Assembly (NCBI RefSeq): GCF_001690525.1
Contig: NZ_LZGT01000047.1
Coordinates: 1-49,435 of the forward strand
Direction of reading: 5' to 3'
DNA from: Gilliamella sp. App6-5
GTDB lineage: Bacteria > Pseudomonadota > Gammaproteobacteria > Enterobacterales > Orbaceae
Length of the DNA: 49,435 nucleotides
Shown: one piece after another, positions 1-10,170 of the stretch
Numbering within the stretch: the stretch's first letter is position 1
Layout of the letters: each line of letters opens with the position of its first letter
Position numbers and translations under genes: made by a program
Notes under the pieces: generated by a model
Database searches by the model: none
The model's input: the letters and a program-made list of their open reading frames with translations, nothing else
Told to the model about the DNA's origin: nothing

Positions 1-1225
1 AAGCGGTTTATGAATGATTGCTACAATGGTTATCACAGGTTTTAAGCCATAGTGACTACAAATTCTTAATTAATGACGAAACGGTATAGAATCCTGAATA
101 TTTTTTACAAAAATATAACCTAAAAGTGAACATCACATCTTTATTAAAGCCCTATCGCTTTCAGCTTGCCTACTTGTTAGTGAGCAAGCGGTTTATGAAT
201 GATTGCTACAATGGTTATCACAGGTTTTAAGCCATAGTGACTACAAATTCTTAATTAATGACGAAACGGTATAGAATCCTGAATATTTTTTACAAAAATA
301 TAACCTAAAAGTGAACATCACATCTTTATTAAAGCCCTATCGCTTTCAGCTTGCCTACTTGTTAGTGAGCAAGCGGTTTATGAATGATTGCTACAATGGT
401 TATCACAGGTTTTAAGCCATAGTGACTACAAATTCTTAATTAATGACGAAACGGTATAGAATCCTGAATATTTTTTACAAAAATATAACCTAAAAGTGAA
501 CATCACATCTTTATTAAAGCCCTATCGCTTTCAGCTTGCCTACTTGTTAGTGAGCAAGCGGTTTATGAATGATTGCTACAATGGTTATCACAGGTTTTAA
601 GCCATAGTGACTACAAATTCTTAATTAATGACGAAACGGTATAGAATCCTGAATATTTTTTACAAAAATATAACCTAAAAGTGAACATCACATCTTTATT
701 AAAGCCCTATCGCTTTCAGCTTGCCTACTTGTTAGTGAGCAAGCGGTTTATGAATGATTGCTACAATGGTTATCACAGGTTTTAAGCCATAGTGACTACA
801 AATTCTTAATTAATGACGAAACGGTATAGAATCCTGAATATTTTTTACAAAAATATAACCTAAAAGTGAACATCACATCTTTATTAAAGCCCTATCGCTT
901 TCAGCTTGCCTACTTGTTAGTGAGCAAGCGGTTTATGAATGATTGCTACAATGGTTATCACAGGTTTTAAGCCATAGTGACTACAAATTCTTAATTAATG
1001 ACGAAACGGTATAGAATCCTGAATATTTTTTACAAAAATATAACCTAAAAGTGAACATCACATCTTTATTAAAGCCCTATCGCTTTCAGCTTGCCTACTT
1101 GTTAGTGAGCAAGCGGTTTATGAATGATTGCTACAATGGTTATCACAGGTTTTAAGCCATAGTGACTACAAATTCTTAATTAATGACGAAACGGTATAGA
1201 ATCCTGAATATTTTTTACAAAATCT
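1..1225. repeat. 185-bp perfect tandem repeat array
   Basis: Units begin at 1, 186, 371, 556, 741, 926 and 1111, giving six complete copies and a partial seventh that diverges after about 1220. I see no differences between the complete copies. The array is cut by the window start, so the true copy number is unknown. Each unit contains a hairpin (GCTTGC, 14-nt loop, GCAAGC; first copy about 350-375) and the stretch ACGGTATAGAATCCTGAATA, which recurs once elsewhere at 37549-37568. No long ORF runs through the array. Identity between copies suggests recent expansion or ongoing homogenisation. Confidence 0.95.
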
Positions 1226-1410
1226 AACCTAAAAAGCGAATATTTAGCTTGCTGTCTTATTTTATCTTCAATTGAGCTTTTTAGCTGGATATAAAGGGTT
1301 AGACGGCTGATCATAAAGCGTTTAGCCAAATAGGTGACAGTTATTTTTCTTTGTAATATCAGGGCTATATCGTTTGTCTGTGATAAAGCGTTAGTTTGTT
1401 TTAAAGATGA
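1180..1410 (-). pseudogene. decayed HTH-like ORF running into the repeat
   Basis: The minus strand is open for 76 codons before a TAA at 1180-1182, which lies inside the last repeat unit. There is no start codon near the 5' end. The middle of the translation (LAKRFMISRLTLYIQLK) looks like a helix-turn-helix of the recombinase or transposase type. A more damaged relative of both this stretch and its junction with the repeat core lies at about 37530-37880. I read it as the remnant of a mobile-element gene of unknown family. Confidence 0.35.
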
Positions 1411-1568
1411 TTAATTTGTGGCTTAACTTTAGCAAAAAAAGTTAATAAATTAGAGCGAATTTATAATAAACTCACCAATCAGCTTATTAATTAAGCTTAA
1501 TTAAAATAGTTTTCATCTTAATAAATAGATGAACGAGCACAAAATTAAAATGAACTGAAAGGAAAATT

Positions 1569-2957
1569 ATGCGTATAATCATAGCTGTTTTTTTTATGTT
1601 TTTATTAACTGCTTGTCATACACGTACAGCAGAAGATGCTTATAAAGAAGGAAAATATTTAGAAAGTATCAACCTATTAGGTGACAGTATTGAGGACAAA
1701 GGTCCAGCAGAATTTGGAAAACAAGATATACAACGACTGCAAAATATCGTCAGTAGCGTTATGCAACATTACGAAACAAGCCTTTTAAACACTAATAGTT
1801 TGGATTATGCCTCACGGATAAAATGCTACGAAAACCTATTAGCTATGAAAATGCGATTAACTGATCGTTTTTATAGCCAAGAAATCAGTTTTTTCGATAA
1901 CAAATATGACGCTACGCAATTACAACAAAATATAGCTAAAGAGTACTATAATTATGGCAATTCAATTACTGGCACCGATAGCGAAAGTTATAGAATAAGA
2001 GCCGATTTATATGGAAAAGGGCTTGAGCAATACAACTATAAAAATATTGAAAGCTTGTACAAAAATGCCAATAAAAAATATATGCAACTTGCGGCTAAAG
2101 AGTATTATGATCAAGGGAAAATGTTCGAACAGCAAGGTAATTATAAAGCTGCTGCGGATGCATTTAGTAATGCCTCGGATGTATATAAACCACTTGGCAA
2201 ATACAAAGATAGTGATAAACTTTCTATTGATAATGATAGAAAAGCCTGTGCTCAAGAAGCAGAAAATGCTTATGAACAAGCAAAACAACTAGAAAAAACA
2301 GCAACACACCGTTATCAATTTCGTGAAATTGCTAGATATTACGCCTCGGCTGCTTCTGCTTATCGTCAATACGGATCTTTTCGCGATGCAGATTTACAAG
2401 CAGATAATTATACAAAAAAAGGGAAAATTAAAGTCTATTATAATTCTTCAGAATTAAGATCTTTTGTATTAGATATATTAAGTAAGGACTTTATAGAATT
2501 TGTTATTTATCAACCAAGTCAGGCAGATGTCAAAATTCGCATTACGACAAATGTTGAATTTTCTGATCTTGGAGAATCCGTTAACAATGAAACCAAAACC
2601 GAACAAGTCTTTGATAAATTTGTTGAAGTGTCTGACGAAAACGGTAATAAAAAGCAAGTTAAAACCTACAAAGATCAGCAATTTAATTTAAAAACGGTGA
2701 CGCATAGCAATAAATTAACCCTGACTACTGAAATTGAGGTTCATGGCGCTTATAGTTACAGTAAAAAATTTGACATAGTTCAAACATCAGCAAAACATGA
2801 TTACATCTATTCTGGCAATGTGCCATCAAATTTGCGTAATCACAGTAAAGGAACATTACAAAGCAAAGATAGCTTGCTTCAAGCAGCAAAAGAACAGCAA
2901 TTAACCGAACTAAAATCAAGGTTTGAGGATATTATTAGAGATCTTTCATATTTATAA
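1569..2957 (+). CDS. TPR-like lipoprotein, function unknown
   Basis: The 462-residue protein opens with a lipoprotein signal peptide: a hydrophobic run then the lipobox LLTAC, with the lipidated cysteine at position 16. It is therefore expected to be membrane-anchored, in the inner or outer membrane. Residues about 20-290 are alpha-helical with TPR-like pairs (for example AEDAYKEGKYLESINLL, and KAAADAFSNASDVYKPLGKY near 190). The last 170 residues look beta-rich and end in a charged helix. The start is supported by GAAAGGA about 7 nt upstream of the ATG. It stands alone with its own terminator at 3041-3082. I do not recognise a named family; a peptidoglycan- or secretion-associated scaffold is possible but unproven. 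Confidence 0.85.
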   Translation: MRIIIAVFFMFLLTACHTRTAEDAYKEGKYLESINLLGDSIEDKGPAEFGKQDIQRLQNIVSSVMQHYETSLLNTNSLDYASRIKCYENLLAMKMRLTDRFYSQEISFFDNKYDATQLQQNIAKEYYNYGNSITGTDSESYRIRADLYGKGLEQYNYKNIESLYKNANKKYMQLAAKEYYDQGKMFEQQGNYKAAADAFSNASDVYKPLGKYKDSDKLSIDNDRKACAQEAENAYEQAKQLEKTATHRYQFREIARYYASAASAYRQYGSFRDADLQADNYTKKGKIKVYYNSSELRSFVLDILSKDFIEFVIYQPSQADVKIRITTNVEFSDLGESVNNETKTEQVFDKFVEVSDENGNKKQVKTYKDQQFNLKTVTHSNKLTLTTEIEVHGAYSYSKKFDIVQTSAKHDYIYSGNVPSNLRNHSKGTLQSKDSLLQAAKEQQLTELKSRFEDIIRDLSYL

Positions 2958-3040
2958 CTAATTAAAGTTTATATTGAATTTTTTAGAAAAGATAATCTAA
3001 TCACATCCGTGTGCATAGTATTTATATGCAAAGCAAAAAT

Positions 3041-3082
3041 AAAATCCCACAAACAACAGCATTTATTGTTTGTGGGATTTTT
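3041..3082. terminator. bidirectional terminator
   Basis: AAATCCCACAAACAA pairs with TTGTTTGTGGGATTT around a short loop. The hairpin has an A-tract on the left and a T-tract on the right. It lies between the convergent lipoprotein gene and the minus-strand amidohydrolase and can serve both. Confidence 0.9.
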
Positions 3083-3101
3083 ATTTAATATAGATGATTA
3101 G

Positions 3102-4118
3102 CTATTCAAGCCCAAGCACCATTCGTCCATTTTTGGTTGCCACATTAACGACATTATCTAAATCAGTATAACGACATCCAGTCACTAGTAATTTAAGTTC
3201 TTCCCACATATTGCCAGTTGAAAATGGTAGCATATAGTCACTGACGTTATCCGTGCCAATAGCAACAGGAATACCAGCAGCAGCTAGTTCATCAACTGGG
3301 GTGAGTGAGTTACGAGTAGGGCCTTGTTCTTCACGGCGTGGGCTATCGATCCAAGCAAATGGGCAGGCAATTACCATCATTTTTGCTTCTTGCATTTTTT
3401 TATAGAGTTTTTGGCGATATTCTAAACTGTGGGCTGTGATCGAAATACTATGAATGGCAACAACGCGACCATGCATACCATGTTCAAGGGTTTTATCGGT
3501 AAGTTGTTCCGTTTCGATCTCATCTTGAGAATTAAACTGGTCAACATGTACATGCACCATTTTGCCTAATGATTTACCCGTTTGCATTAGCACATCAAGA
3601 TGTTTCAGTCCCATGCCTTCACCATGATCGCGCTCATCACGACGTGGTAAACCGCCAATAATATCAACTAAATCAGCGCCTTTATCGAACCAATAACGAG
3701 CCTCTTTATCGATAACGCCTTTAAGTGTTTGATTGACTAATTTTATGGTGATGTCATTTTTATAGGTTTCGCGTGCTCTTAACGCCCCTTTAATGGCCCG
3801 TTCTTGCGCGATAGGGTCAATATCAACAAACGATCCCATTGCACTCACCCCTTGCTCAATCATCCGCTCAACCGCCATACTAAAATGGCGATAGTAATCA
3901 TCTTCGCTCATTGATGCTTTGACTTTATCTAATGTATCCCATTTTTCAATTAAGGTCTGTTTTTGATAGACATCAAAACTATCAACCGAAATAGTAAAAG
4001 CACGATCGGCATGCATATGAGCATTAACCCATCCGCCATTTTGTTTAATTTTATTCATTAAATAGGCTTTTAAACTTTGGTCTCTTGTGGTTAACAACAT
4101 GTTTTTATGTTCAATCAT
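3102..4118 (-). CDS. amidohydrolase (cytosine-deaminase-like)
   Basis: A 338-residue metal-dependent hydrolase of the amidohydrolase superfamily. Metal-site motifs are visible in order: HxH in NAHMHADR (His34, His36), VHVHVDQF near 192, a His in AIHSISI near 223, and the late Asp in IGTDNVSDY near 290. The pattern most resembles the cytosine deaminase / N-isopropylammelide hydrolase branch, which acts on ring C-N bonds of nucleobase-like compounds. It is shorter than cytosine deaminase (about 420 aa) because the N-terminal beta-sandwich half is nearly absent. GAGG lies 7 nt upstream of the chosen ATG. It is a single gene with no pathway neighbours, so the substrate cannot be assigned. Confidence 0.8.
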   Translation of the reverse strand: MIEHKNMLLTTRDQSLKAYLMNKIKQNGGWVNAHMHADRAFTISVDSFDVYQKQTLIEKWDTLDKVKASMSEDDYYRHFSMAVERMIEQGVSAMGSFVDIDPIAQERAIKGALRARETYKNDITIKLVNQTLKGVIDKEARYWFDKGADLVDIIGGLPRRDERDHGEGMGLKHLDVLMQTGKSLGKMVHVHVDQFNSQDEIETEQLTDKTLEHGMHGRVVAIHSISITAHSLEYRQKLYKKMQEAKMMVIACPFAWIDSPRREEQGPTRNSLTPVDELAAAGIPVAIGTDNVSDYMLPFSTGNMWEELKLLVTGCRYTDLDNVVNVATKNGRMVLGLE

Positions 4119-4574
4119 AATGTGCCTCTACAATGCAATCATTTTAAAGAAAGTGGATAAAATCGAGCGCAATAGGCAAAAAAAATCCCCCAAAAAGGAG
4201 GATAAAAGTCTTATCAATAATTTTATTGGTTAAGATTATTGATTTACAAGTGTTCATTGCGCTTATACCTTATCGATTAAAAATTGCAGAAATTCTAACC
4301 AAAATATTTTTAATAGCAAGGACTATAATTGATAAAATATATAAATAAATGAAATGGTTAAAGTATTATTTTTTAGATTTTCTACTGCAAAAAAAGCGTT
4401 CAATAAATACAGTTTACCCATAAAATAAAAAATTAAATGATAACTTATTATTTAATAATAATAATTGAACGTCACAAAAATGAGATTATTTATCTTATTA
4501 TTCTGTTTTGGATTATTGGTGATGCCAAGCGTATACTGTGCTAACCAATTATTGTGAAATATAGGGCAGTTAAC
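4119..4574. other. intergenic region with an 8-bp dyad
   Basis: This is the divergent promoter region between the amidohydrolase and the monooxygenase. It is strongly AT-rich. ATCAATAA (4213-4220) and TTATTGAT (4236-4243) form a perfect inverted repeat that could be a regulator site. Nothing else stands out, and no gene is visible. Confidence 0.5.
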
Positions 4575-4865
4575 ATGAGCCAATTAAATATCGTTGCCAC
4601 AATCGCCGTTAAACCAGAATTTTATGAAGCATTTCAACCGATATTGAAACGATTAGTCACAGGTAGCAGGGCCGAAACAGGTTGTGTGCGCTATGAGCTT
4701 AATCAAAGTATTGATAACCCCAATATCTTTATTGTGATCGAAACATGGGCTTCACAGCAGGCGATTGATTTTCACAATGCAACGCCTCATTTTGTCGAAT
4801 TTGCCAACTTTGCTAAAGATTATGTTGATGGATTAGAGATTAATATAGTTAAACAAATCATGTAA
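4575..4865 (+). CDS. ABM-domain monooxygenase (YgiN-like)
   Basis: A 96-residue single-domain protein of the antibiotic biosynthesis monooxygenase (ABM) fold, a dimeric ferredoxin-like barrel. The usual family features are visible: an early LNIVATIAVKPEF strand, ETGCVRYELNQS, then IVIETWAS and the helix TPHFVEF. E. coli YgiN, a quinol monooxygenase, has the same length and layout; quinone cycling is therefore a plausible role but not shown. I chose ATG 4575, with AGGG 9 nt upstream, over an in-frame GTG at 4554. The gene is monocistronic, with a terminator at 4898-4933. Confidence 0.85.
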   Translation: MSQLNIVATIAVKPEFYEAFQPILKRLVTGSRAETGCVRYELNQSIDNPNIFIVIETWASQQAIDFHNATPHFVEFANFAKDYVDGLEINIVKQIM

Positions 4866-4897
4866 CTTAAAAGTACAAAATATTAAGTATATTAGCA

Positions 4898-4933
4898 AAA
4901 CTGCCACCCATGCATTCACATCGGTGGCAGTTT
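4898..4933. terminator. bidirectional terminator
   Basis: AAACTGCCACC and GGTGGCAGTTT form a perfect 11-bp stem between the ABM gene and the convergent argS. Confidence 0.9.
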
Positions 4934-4935
4934 AC

Positions 4936-6669
4936 TTACATTTTATCAACTGTCTTAATACCTAACATATCAAGACCAATTTTCAGTGTTTTTGCTGTTA
5001 AACAAGCCAATTTCAAGCGACTTTGTTTTAAGCTCTCGCTGTCGGCCGTTAAAATAGGGCAGTTCTCATAAAAACTTGAAAATAGCGTCGCAATTTCATA
5101 AAGATAAGCACAAAGTACATGCGGCGTACCGTCCCTTGCTACGGTTGAAATTGTATCGTCAAATTGAATTAAACGTGTTGCTAAGGCACGCTCTTTATCG
5201 GTTTCTAAACGAATATTACCTGTTAAGCTCGCTTCGGTAATATTCGATTTTTTAAATATCGATAACACTCGGGTATAAGCATATTGTAAATAAGGTGCGG
5301 TATTGCCTTCAAATGACAACATATTATCCCAATCAAAAACATAATCGGTGGTACGATTTTTAGAAAGATCGGCATATTTAACTGCACCAATAGCCACTGC
5401 ATCGACGATTTCGGCAAGCTCGCTTTCAGTTAAGTCAGGATTTTTGCTACGAATTAATGTTGTCGCACGTTCACAAGCTTCATCGAGCAAATCATTTAAT
5501 TTAACGGTATCGCCAGAACGTGTTTTAAATGGTTTACCGTCTTTACCTAGCATCATACCAAACATATGGTGCTCAAGTTTTAATGATTCTGGCACATACT
5601 TGGCTTTATGAACAATAGCCCAAACTTGTTCTAAATGTTGATGTTGGCGGGAATCAGTATAATAAAGAATACGATCGGCATGTAATGTTTCGTAACGGTA
5701 TTTAGCACAAGCAATATCGGTTGTGGCATAAAGATAGCCACCATCCCGTTTTTGGATGATAACCCCCATCGGTTCGCCTTCTTTGTTTTTATACTCATCT
5801 AAAAACACAACAATCGCGCCTTCGCTTTCAACGGCAAGTCCTTTCTGTTTTAAATCGGCAACGATACCCGGTAGCATACTGTTATAGATGCTTTCGCCCA
5901 TGGTGTCTTCAACGGTTAAGGTGACATTTAAACGTTTATAAGTGGCAATATTTTGCGTCATGGTAATATCAACTAGCTTACGCCACATATCGCGACAATA
6001 TTCATCGCCACCTTGTAATTTCACTACATAATTACGAGCTTTTTCGGCAAAAATTTCGTCTTCGTCATAATGTTTTTTAGCGGCGCGATAGAATGACTCT
6101 AAATCTGAAAGATCCATATCATTGGCATGTTCATTTTGCATCTTTTCAAGATACGCAATTAACATTCCAAATTGCGTTCCCCAATCACCAACATGATTAG
6201 CACGAATAACATTATGACCTAAAAACGATAAAACGCGAACGCTAGCATCACCAATAATGGTTGAACGCAAGTGCCCGACATGCATCTCTTTGGCGACATT
6301 AGGCGCTGAATAATCAACCACAACTGTTTGTGGTTTCGCGGGCAAAGTGATATTAAGTTTATCGCTGTTTAAAGCAATTTCATTTTGCTCAGCAATCCAG
6401 CTATTTTTTAAAAAGATATTGATAAAGCCTGGGCCGGCAATTTCCACTTTTTCGGCGATATCATCGATATCTAAATGTTGCAAAACAGCTTGGGCAAGTT
6501 CTCGAGGTGGCATACCTAGTTTTTTGGCAACAGCCATAATGCCATTCGCTTGGTAATCACCAAATTGTGCTTTGTTTGATTGCTTAATTAAAGCGTCACA
6601 GTTTTTATCAGCACCCGCCATAATCATGGCTTGCGAAACACGTTGCGTTAATAATTGTTGAATATTCAC
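4936..6669 (-). CDS. argS: arginyl-tRNA synthetase
   Basis: Class I aminoacyl-tRNA synthetase that charges tRNA-Arg with arginine in the cytoplasm. The 577-residue length is normal for ArgS. Visible parts, in order, are the N-terminal additional domain, the catalytic HIGH-type motif in [15 protein letters not shown] near residue 130, the KFKTRSGD segment that stands in for KMSKS, and a C-terminal anticodon-binding helical domain that includes [10 protein letters not shown] and ends in IKTVDKM. The reading frame is intact. A small hairpin lies about 75-95 nt upstream of the start (6743-6763). Confidence 0.98.
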   Translation of the reverse strand: MNIQQLLTQRVSQAMIMAGADKNCDALIKQSNKAQFGDYQANGIMAVAKKLGMPPRELAQAVLQHLDIDDIAEKVEIAGPGFINIFLKNSWIAEQNEIALNSDKLNITLPAKPQTVVVDYSAPNVAKEMHVGHLRSTIIGDASVRVLSFLGHNVIRANHVGDWGTQFGMLIAYLEKMQNEHANDMDLSDLESFYRAAKKHYDEDEIFAEKARNYVVKLQGGDEYCRDMWRKLVDITMTQNIATYKRLNVTLTVEDTMGESIYNSMLPGIVADLKQKGLAVESEGAIVVFLDEYKNKEGEPMGVIIQKRDGGYLYATTDIACAKYRYETLHADRILYYTDSRQHQHLEQVWAIVHKAKYVPESLKLEHHMFGMMLGKDGKPFKTRSGDTVKLNDLLDEACERATTLIRSKNPDLTESELAEIVDAVAIGAVKYADLSKNRTTDYVFDWDNMLSFEGNTAPYLQYAYTRVLSIFKKSNITEASLTGNIRLETDKERALATRLIQFDDTISTVARDGTPHVLCAYLYEIATLFSSFYENCPILTADSESLKQSRLKLACLTAKTLKIGLDMLGIKTVDKM

Positions 6670-7265
6670 ACTAAACCTAACCGATTATAATAAAATGTCC
6701 CATATAATACCGACAAAGTGATGAATTGTCACTTATCGCATTAAAAGGGGAGGTCTCCTTTTTATTAAAAGAGTGTAAAAAGTCGAATAAATTGATGCTC
6801 CAGCCAAAATATTTTAATCAAGCCTTATTTTTCATCAAAAAACAAAAATATAATGTAATTGTTTAATTTTTCTAAAAAACACCTTCTTGTAAAAACTTTA
6901 ATAAAATCAATAGTCTACCTGAGAAATTTTAGAGCGAAAAATACTCACACAACACTGTGTAAGATCAATATGAATTTATGTCCAGACTAATATAGACAAA
7001 TACCCACTTGGAAAAAGAGATAAAAATTAATACTAAATACAGGCTAAATTGGATAATAAATAAGCGTATTGTAATACGTTAGAAGGTATTTTTTATCAAA
7101 TTTGAATTGGTTGTCTGTGATGAGGTGATGAGATATTTCAATAAAAAACTCACGAAAGGGTCATATTACTAGAGTCTATAAATATCCTCAATTGGTATAA
7201 CGATATTAGCATGTTGTATGATGCGGTTAAAAATGTTAAAGAAGGATCATGATGAATACAAAAGC
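6670..7265. other. long intergenic region upstream of argS
   Basis: About 600 nt. At 6743-6763 there is a short G/C-rich hairpin flanked by A and T runs. It could be an attenuator or terminator-like structure in the argS leader. Between 7145 and 7252 a plus-strand frame is open for about 35 codons and ends ..DAVKNVKEGS-stop, without a start. This may be the tail of a lost gene upstream of the immunity-like genes. I see no intact gene here. Confidence 0.5.
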
Positions 7266-7607
7266 TCAACATCCCCGAGTAATATTTTTATTGCACATTT
7301 CTTTTAAAAACATATCTGAATAAGAGCTTAAATCATCTTGATTTTTACCGTGCGAGTATTTTTTCCCTAATTTGAGCAGCCAATCACTAAAATGATGTAA
7401 AAATAATTTATTATCATTATCGATTTCAAATATTGCGGAATCAGAATAAGAATCAACTAATGAATCTAATATCTCCAAAAAAGCTTTATCATTTTTCAAA
7501 ATCTCATCAACTGTAATTGCTTGAAGATATTTTATTATGTCTATTATCTGAGATAATGTTAAAATAGTTGGACCATTTTTTATATTATTTAATATTTGTT
7601 GGATCAT
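7266..7607 (-). CDS. hypothetical protein, 113 aa
   Basis: A small, soluble, acidic and probably helical protein with no recognised motif. It contains a leucine/isoleucine-rich N-terminal half (ILTLSQIIDIIKYLQAI) and a central IFEIDNDNKLFLHHFSDWLLKLG. The ribosome-binding site is weak. It is transcribed divergently from the SMI1/KNR4 gene, 113 bp away. The neighbourhood suggests an immunity-type or accessory protein, but nothing in the sequence itself shows a function. Confidence 0.6.
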   Translation of the reverse strand: MIQQILNNIKNGPTILTLSQIIDIIKYLQAITVDEILKNDKAFLEILDSLVDSYSDSAIFEIDNDNKLFLHHFSDWLLKLGKKYSHGKNQDDLSSYSDMFLKEMCNKNITRGC

Positions 7608-7720
7608 AGCATTTATCTAAAAATTAACATCTCATTCTTTTTATATAGTAGATGAATTTTGTACTTTTTGAACAATTTTTAGAACGATAGTTACATATGT
7701 AATATAATTGGGGAATTAAT

Positions 7721-8743
7721 ATGATTAATGTAGATAACTTTTATGACTGCGAAAAAAAACTGACTGATAAAGATTTAAATGCTTGTGAAAAGAAGTTAGG
7801 TATCACAATTCCAGATTCTTTAAAACAGCTTTACCTTAATTGTAATGGCGGAATGGTATATAAAGATATTTGGAAAACAACTGTTCCTCCATACAAACTT
7901 CAAGTTTTTAATTTTATTCCTATAAAATATAATAAAGCATTTAAAAATGACCCAGATTTTATCATGGAAGGTATTGCTTTCAAACATTGGGACAATAAAA
8001 AGTTACCTAAGGAGCTGTTACCTTTTGCTCGCGATTTAAGCAATGGTTTTTTATGTATAAATATTAATACTGGTGCGATATATCAATATCTCAGACTAGA
8101 ATGGGACGACACTCTAAATACAGAACAAAATTTTAAAAAAAATAGCATTTATTTATCTGATTCATTAGAAAATTTTTTAAATGCTTTAACTTATGATGAA
8201 GAGCAAGATAAAGAAGAAATCGTTGAATATGAAGATATTAAACCAAGAGCAAGTAACAAATTCTACGATTCTGAACAATCAATTAACACCGCTGACCTAA
8301 ATGAGGTTGAAAAACTCTTAAAGATAAAAATTCCTGTTCAATTAAGACAATTCCTGTTACACCACAATGGTGGAATGCCAGAGAATAATACTTGGCTGGA
8401 TCCTGAAGGTGAATTTGAAGAGGTTGTAATTCATGAACTAATTCCCATCAAATACTATAAAAAGTTTAATAATAACAAGAACTATTTAATGCCTTCCAAA
8501 GCAGAAAATTTATGGGGTAGAAAGTTATTACCGGAAACTTTTTTACCTTTTGCGATTGACGCGGGTGGTAATTATTTCTGCATCGATATTAATAATGGAA
8601 AAATATACTATTACACTCTTGACACATGGTCTGATAATTTATCTTTAACGGATAATCAAGATAAGAGTACTCTTTTTCTATGCAATAGCTTTAATGAATT
8701 TGTTTCTAAATTAGTGTGTGAAGATGATCTAGATGATTTATAA
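7721..8743 (+). CDS. tandem SMI1/KNR4 immunity-like protein
   Basis: The 340-residue protein consists of two SMI1/KNR4 (SUKH superfamily) domains, at about 10-155 and 185-335. Each has the family pattern: a helix ending in LG or LK, ITIPDSLKQLYLNCNGGM in the first and IKIPVQLRQFLLHHNGGM in the second, then IPIKYNKAF / IPIKYYKKF, LLPFARD / FLPFAID, and a C-terminal SDSLENFLNAL / NSFNEFVSKL. SUKH proteins often act as cytoplasmic immunity proteins against polymorphic nuclease toxins; that role here is inference. The start has a good GGGGAA site 7 nt upstream. No toxin gene is next to it, so it is an orphan in this window. Confidence 0.85.
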   Translation: MINVDNFYDCEKKLTDKDLNACEKKLGITIPDSLKQLYLNCNGGMVYKDIWKTTVPPYKLQVFNFIPIKYNKAFKNDPDFIMEGIAFKHWDNKKLPKELLPFARDLSNGFLCININTGAIYQYLRLEWDDTLNTEQNFKKNSIYLSDSLENFLNALTYDEEQDKEEIVEYEDIKPRASNKFYDSEQSINTADLNEVEKLLKIKIPVQLRQFLLHHNGGMPENNTWLDPEGEFEEVVIHELIPIKYYKKFNNNKNYLMPSKAENLWGRKLLPETFLPFAIDAGGNYFCIDINNGKIYYYTLDTWSDNLSLTDNQDKSTLFLCNSFNEFVSKLVCEDDLDDL

Positions 8744-9024
8744 ATAATAGCCGTCAGGTTAACCTCATCCCAGTTGATATTGAAGACAATATTTATACAT
8801 AAAAACTGGCTTATATTACAATACTTTCAGGTATTATCCCCCAGATTTTGTCCACTTTATTCAGCTTGATCCGTTTTAGTTTTTTGGGCGGGTTTAGCCT
8901 GTGTTAGTATGAGCTTAACGGATTGGTTTTAATGCCTTAAGTAAAATAATAAAACGCTAGTTGATGGCTCCAATTTAAGTTAAATTAGGTATATAATTTG
9001 AAAAAACAATAAATGAGATCGGTA

Positions 9025-10026
9025 ATGACTAATCAAAATAGTGTAAGTTCTATTTCTGTTTCACATCTTTTAGAAGCTAAACCAGCTTTTTGTTGTCAGT
9101 TAGATGGTAAAGGCAAAGCGCTACCACTTAATGAACAGAGTAAACCTTCAATTTCACAACCATTTTGGATTCATTTAGATTTTGCTAAACAAGAAACCAT
9201 CAATTGGGTAAATAATACAAATCTAGTTCCAGATTTGATTAAAAATGAATTGCTAAAACCTAAGCAAATATCCAAGGAAATTCGTTTTGAGTCGGGTGTT
9301 TTAGTGGTTTTAAAAGGTGTTAATTTTGTTCCCAATGAGCTTCCCGATCCTATTGTTACCTTTCGTTTTTATATAACTGATAACATGATTATTTCAACAC
9401 GGCATCAACAAATTTCGGCTATTGCCGAATTAAAGGATCATCTAGAAAAGGGAATTGGTCCTGTAGATGTGGCGGATTGGTTGATTCAAATGTCTGATTT
9501 AATTAGTGATCAAGTTAATTTATCTTTTGATAGTGTTCACAATAAAATCATTAAGTTAGAGGAATCTGTTTTAAACCAACGTATCTTTTCTTATAAAGAA
9601 ATTGGTCGAGTTCGTAAACAGTTGATCGTCTTACGCCGATTGTTATCACCACAACGCGATATTTTTGTAAAAATTTCGACTGAAAGAATATCGTGGATTG
9701 ATGATAACGATCGCCAACGCTTGCATGACATTTCCTATCAACAAAATCATTATGTATCTGATATTGATAGCTGTTTATTAAGAATAGCTTCAATTATGGA
9801 ACAAATTAATAGCTTCTTGGCTGAATCAACCAATAAAAGAATCTATTTAATGTCACTCTTTACCATAATTTTTACACCCATTACGTTTTTAACCAGCTTG
9901 CTTGGCGTCAATTTAGCTGGTATTCCTTTTAGTAGTGAAGGTTGGTCTTTTGTAGGATTAATATTACTACTTGTTATTATTTGTGTTATTTCAGTTATTT
10001 GGCTTAAATACAAAAAATGGTGGTAA
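9025..10026 (+). CDS. zntB: zinc transporter ZntB (CorA family)
   Basis: A membrane Zn2+ transporter of the CorA/MIT superfamily, normally a pentamer. The protein has a long soluble N-terminal domain that starts FCCQLDGKGK like E. coli ZntB. RKQLIVLRRLLSPQRD lies in the helical stalk. The pore helix ends in the family signature GVN (TSLLGVNLAGIP), in place of the GMN of CorA, and a second C-terminal membrane helix ends KYKKWW. Two ATGs compete, at 9013 and 9025; I prefer 9025 because GAGATCGG lies just ahead of it, while 9013 has only an A-rich leader. Monocistronic. Confidence 0.93.
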   Translation: MTNQNSVSSISVSHLLEAKPAFCCQLDGKGKALPLNEQSKPSISQPFWIHLDFAKQETINWVNNTNLVPDLIKNELLKPKQISKEIRFESGVLVVLKGVNFVPNELPDPIVTFRFYITDNMIISTRHQQISAIAELKDHLEKGIGPVDVADWLIQMSDLISDQVNLSFDSVHNKIIKLEESVLNQRIFSYKEIGRVRKQLIVLRRLLSPQRDIFVKISTERISWIDDNDRQRLHDISYQQNHYVSDIDSCLLRIASIMEQINSFLAESTNKRIYLMSLFTIIFTPITFLTSLLGVNLAGIPFSSEGWSFVGLILLLVIICVISVIWLKYKKWW

Positions 10027-10170
10027 TAAAGCATCGTTAAAAAATGGATGAAAATTTATGAACGCTTATAAAGTTGAGTATAAGGATATAATTGGCTTTT
10101 TATTTAAAACCATGAAATTAACACCGATTCAAACTTATCTTGTTTGAAATTTTAATGAATAATTATTCTT

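Noticed and set aside
1-1225. Tandem array as a CRISPR
   Set aside because: Units are fully identical over 185 bp without variable spacers.
8744-9012. Stretch with GTCCACTTTATTCAGC as an IS end
   Set aside because: A loosely similar GTCCAGATTTTG occurs at 34884, but the match is too short and no transposase remnant is nearby.
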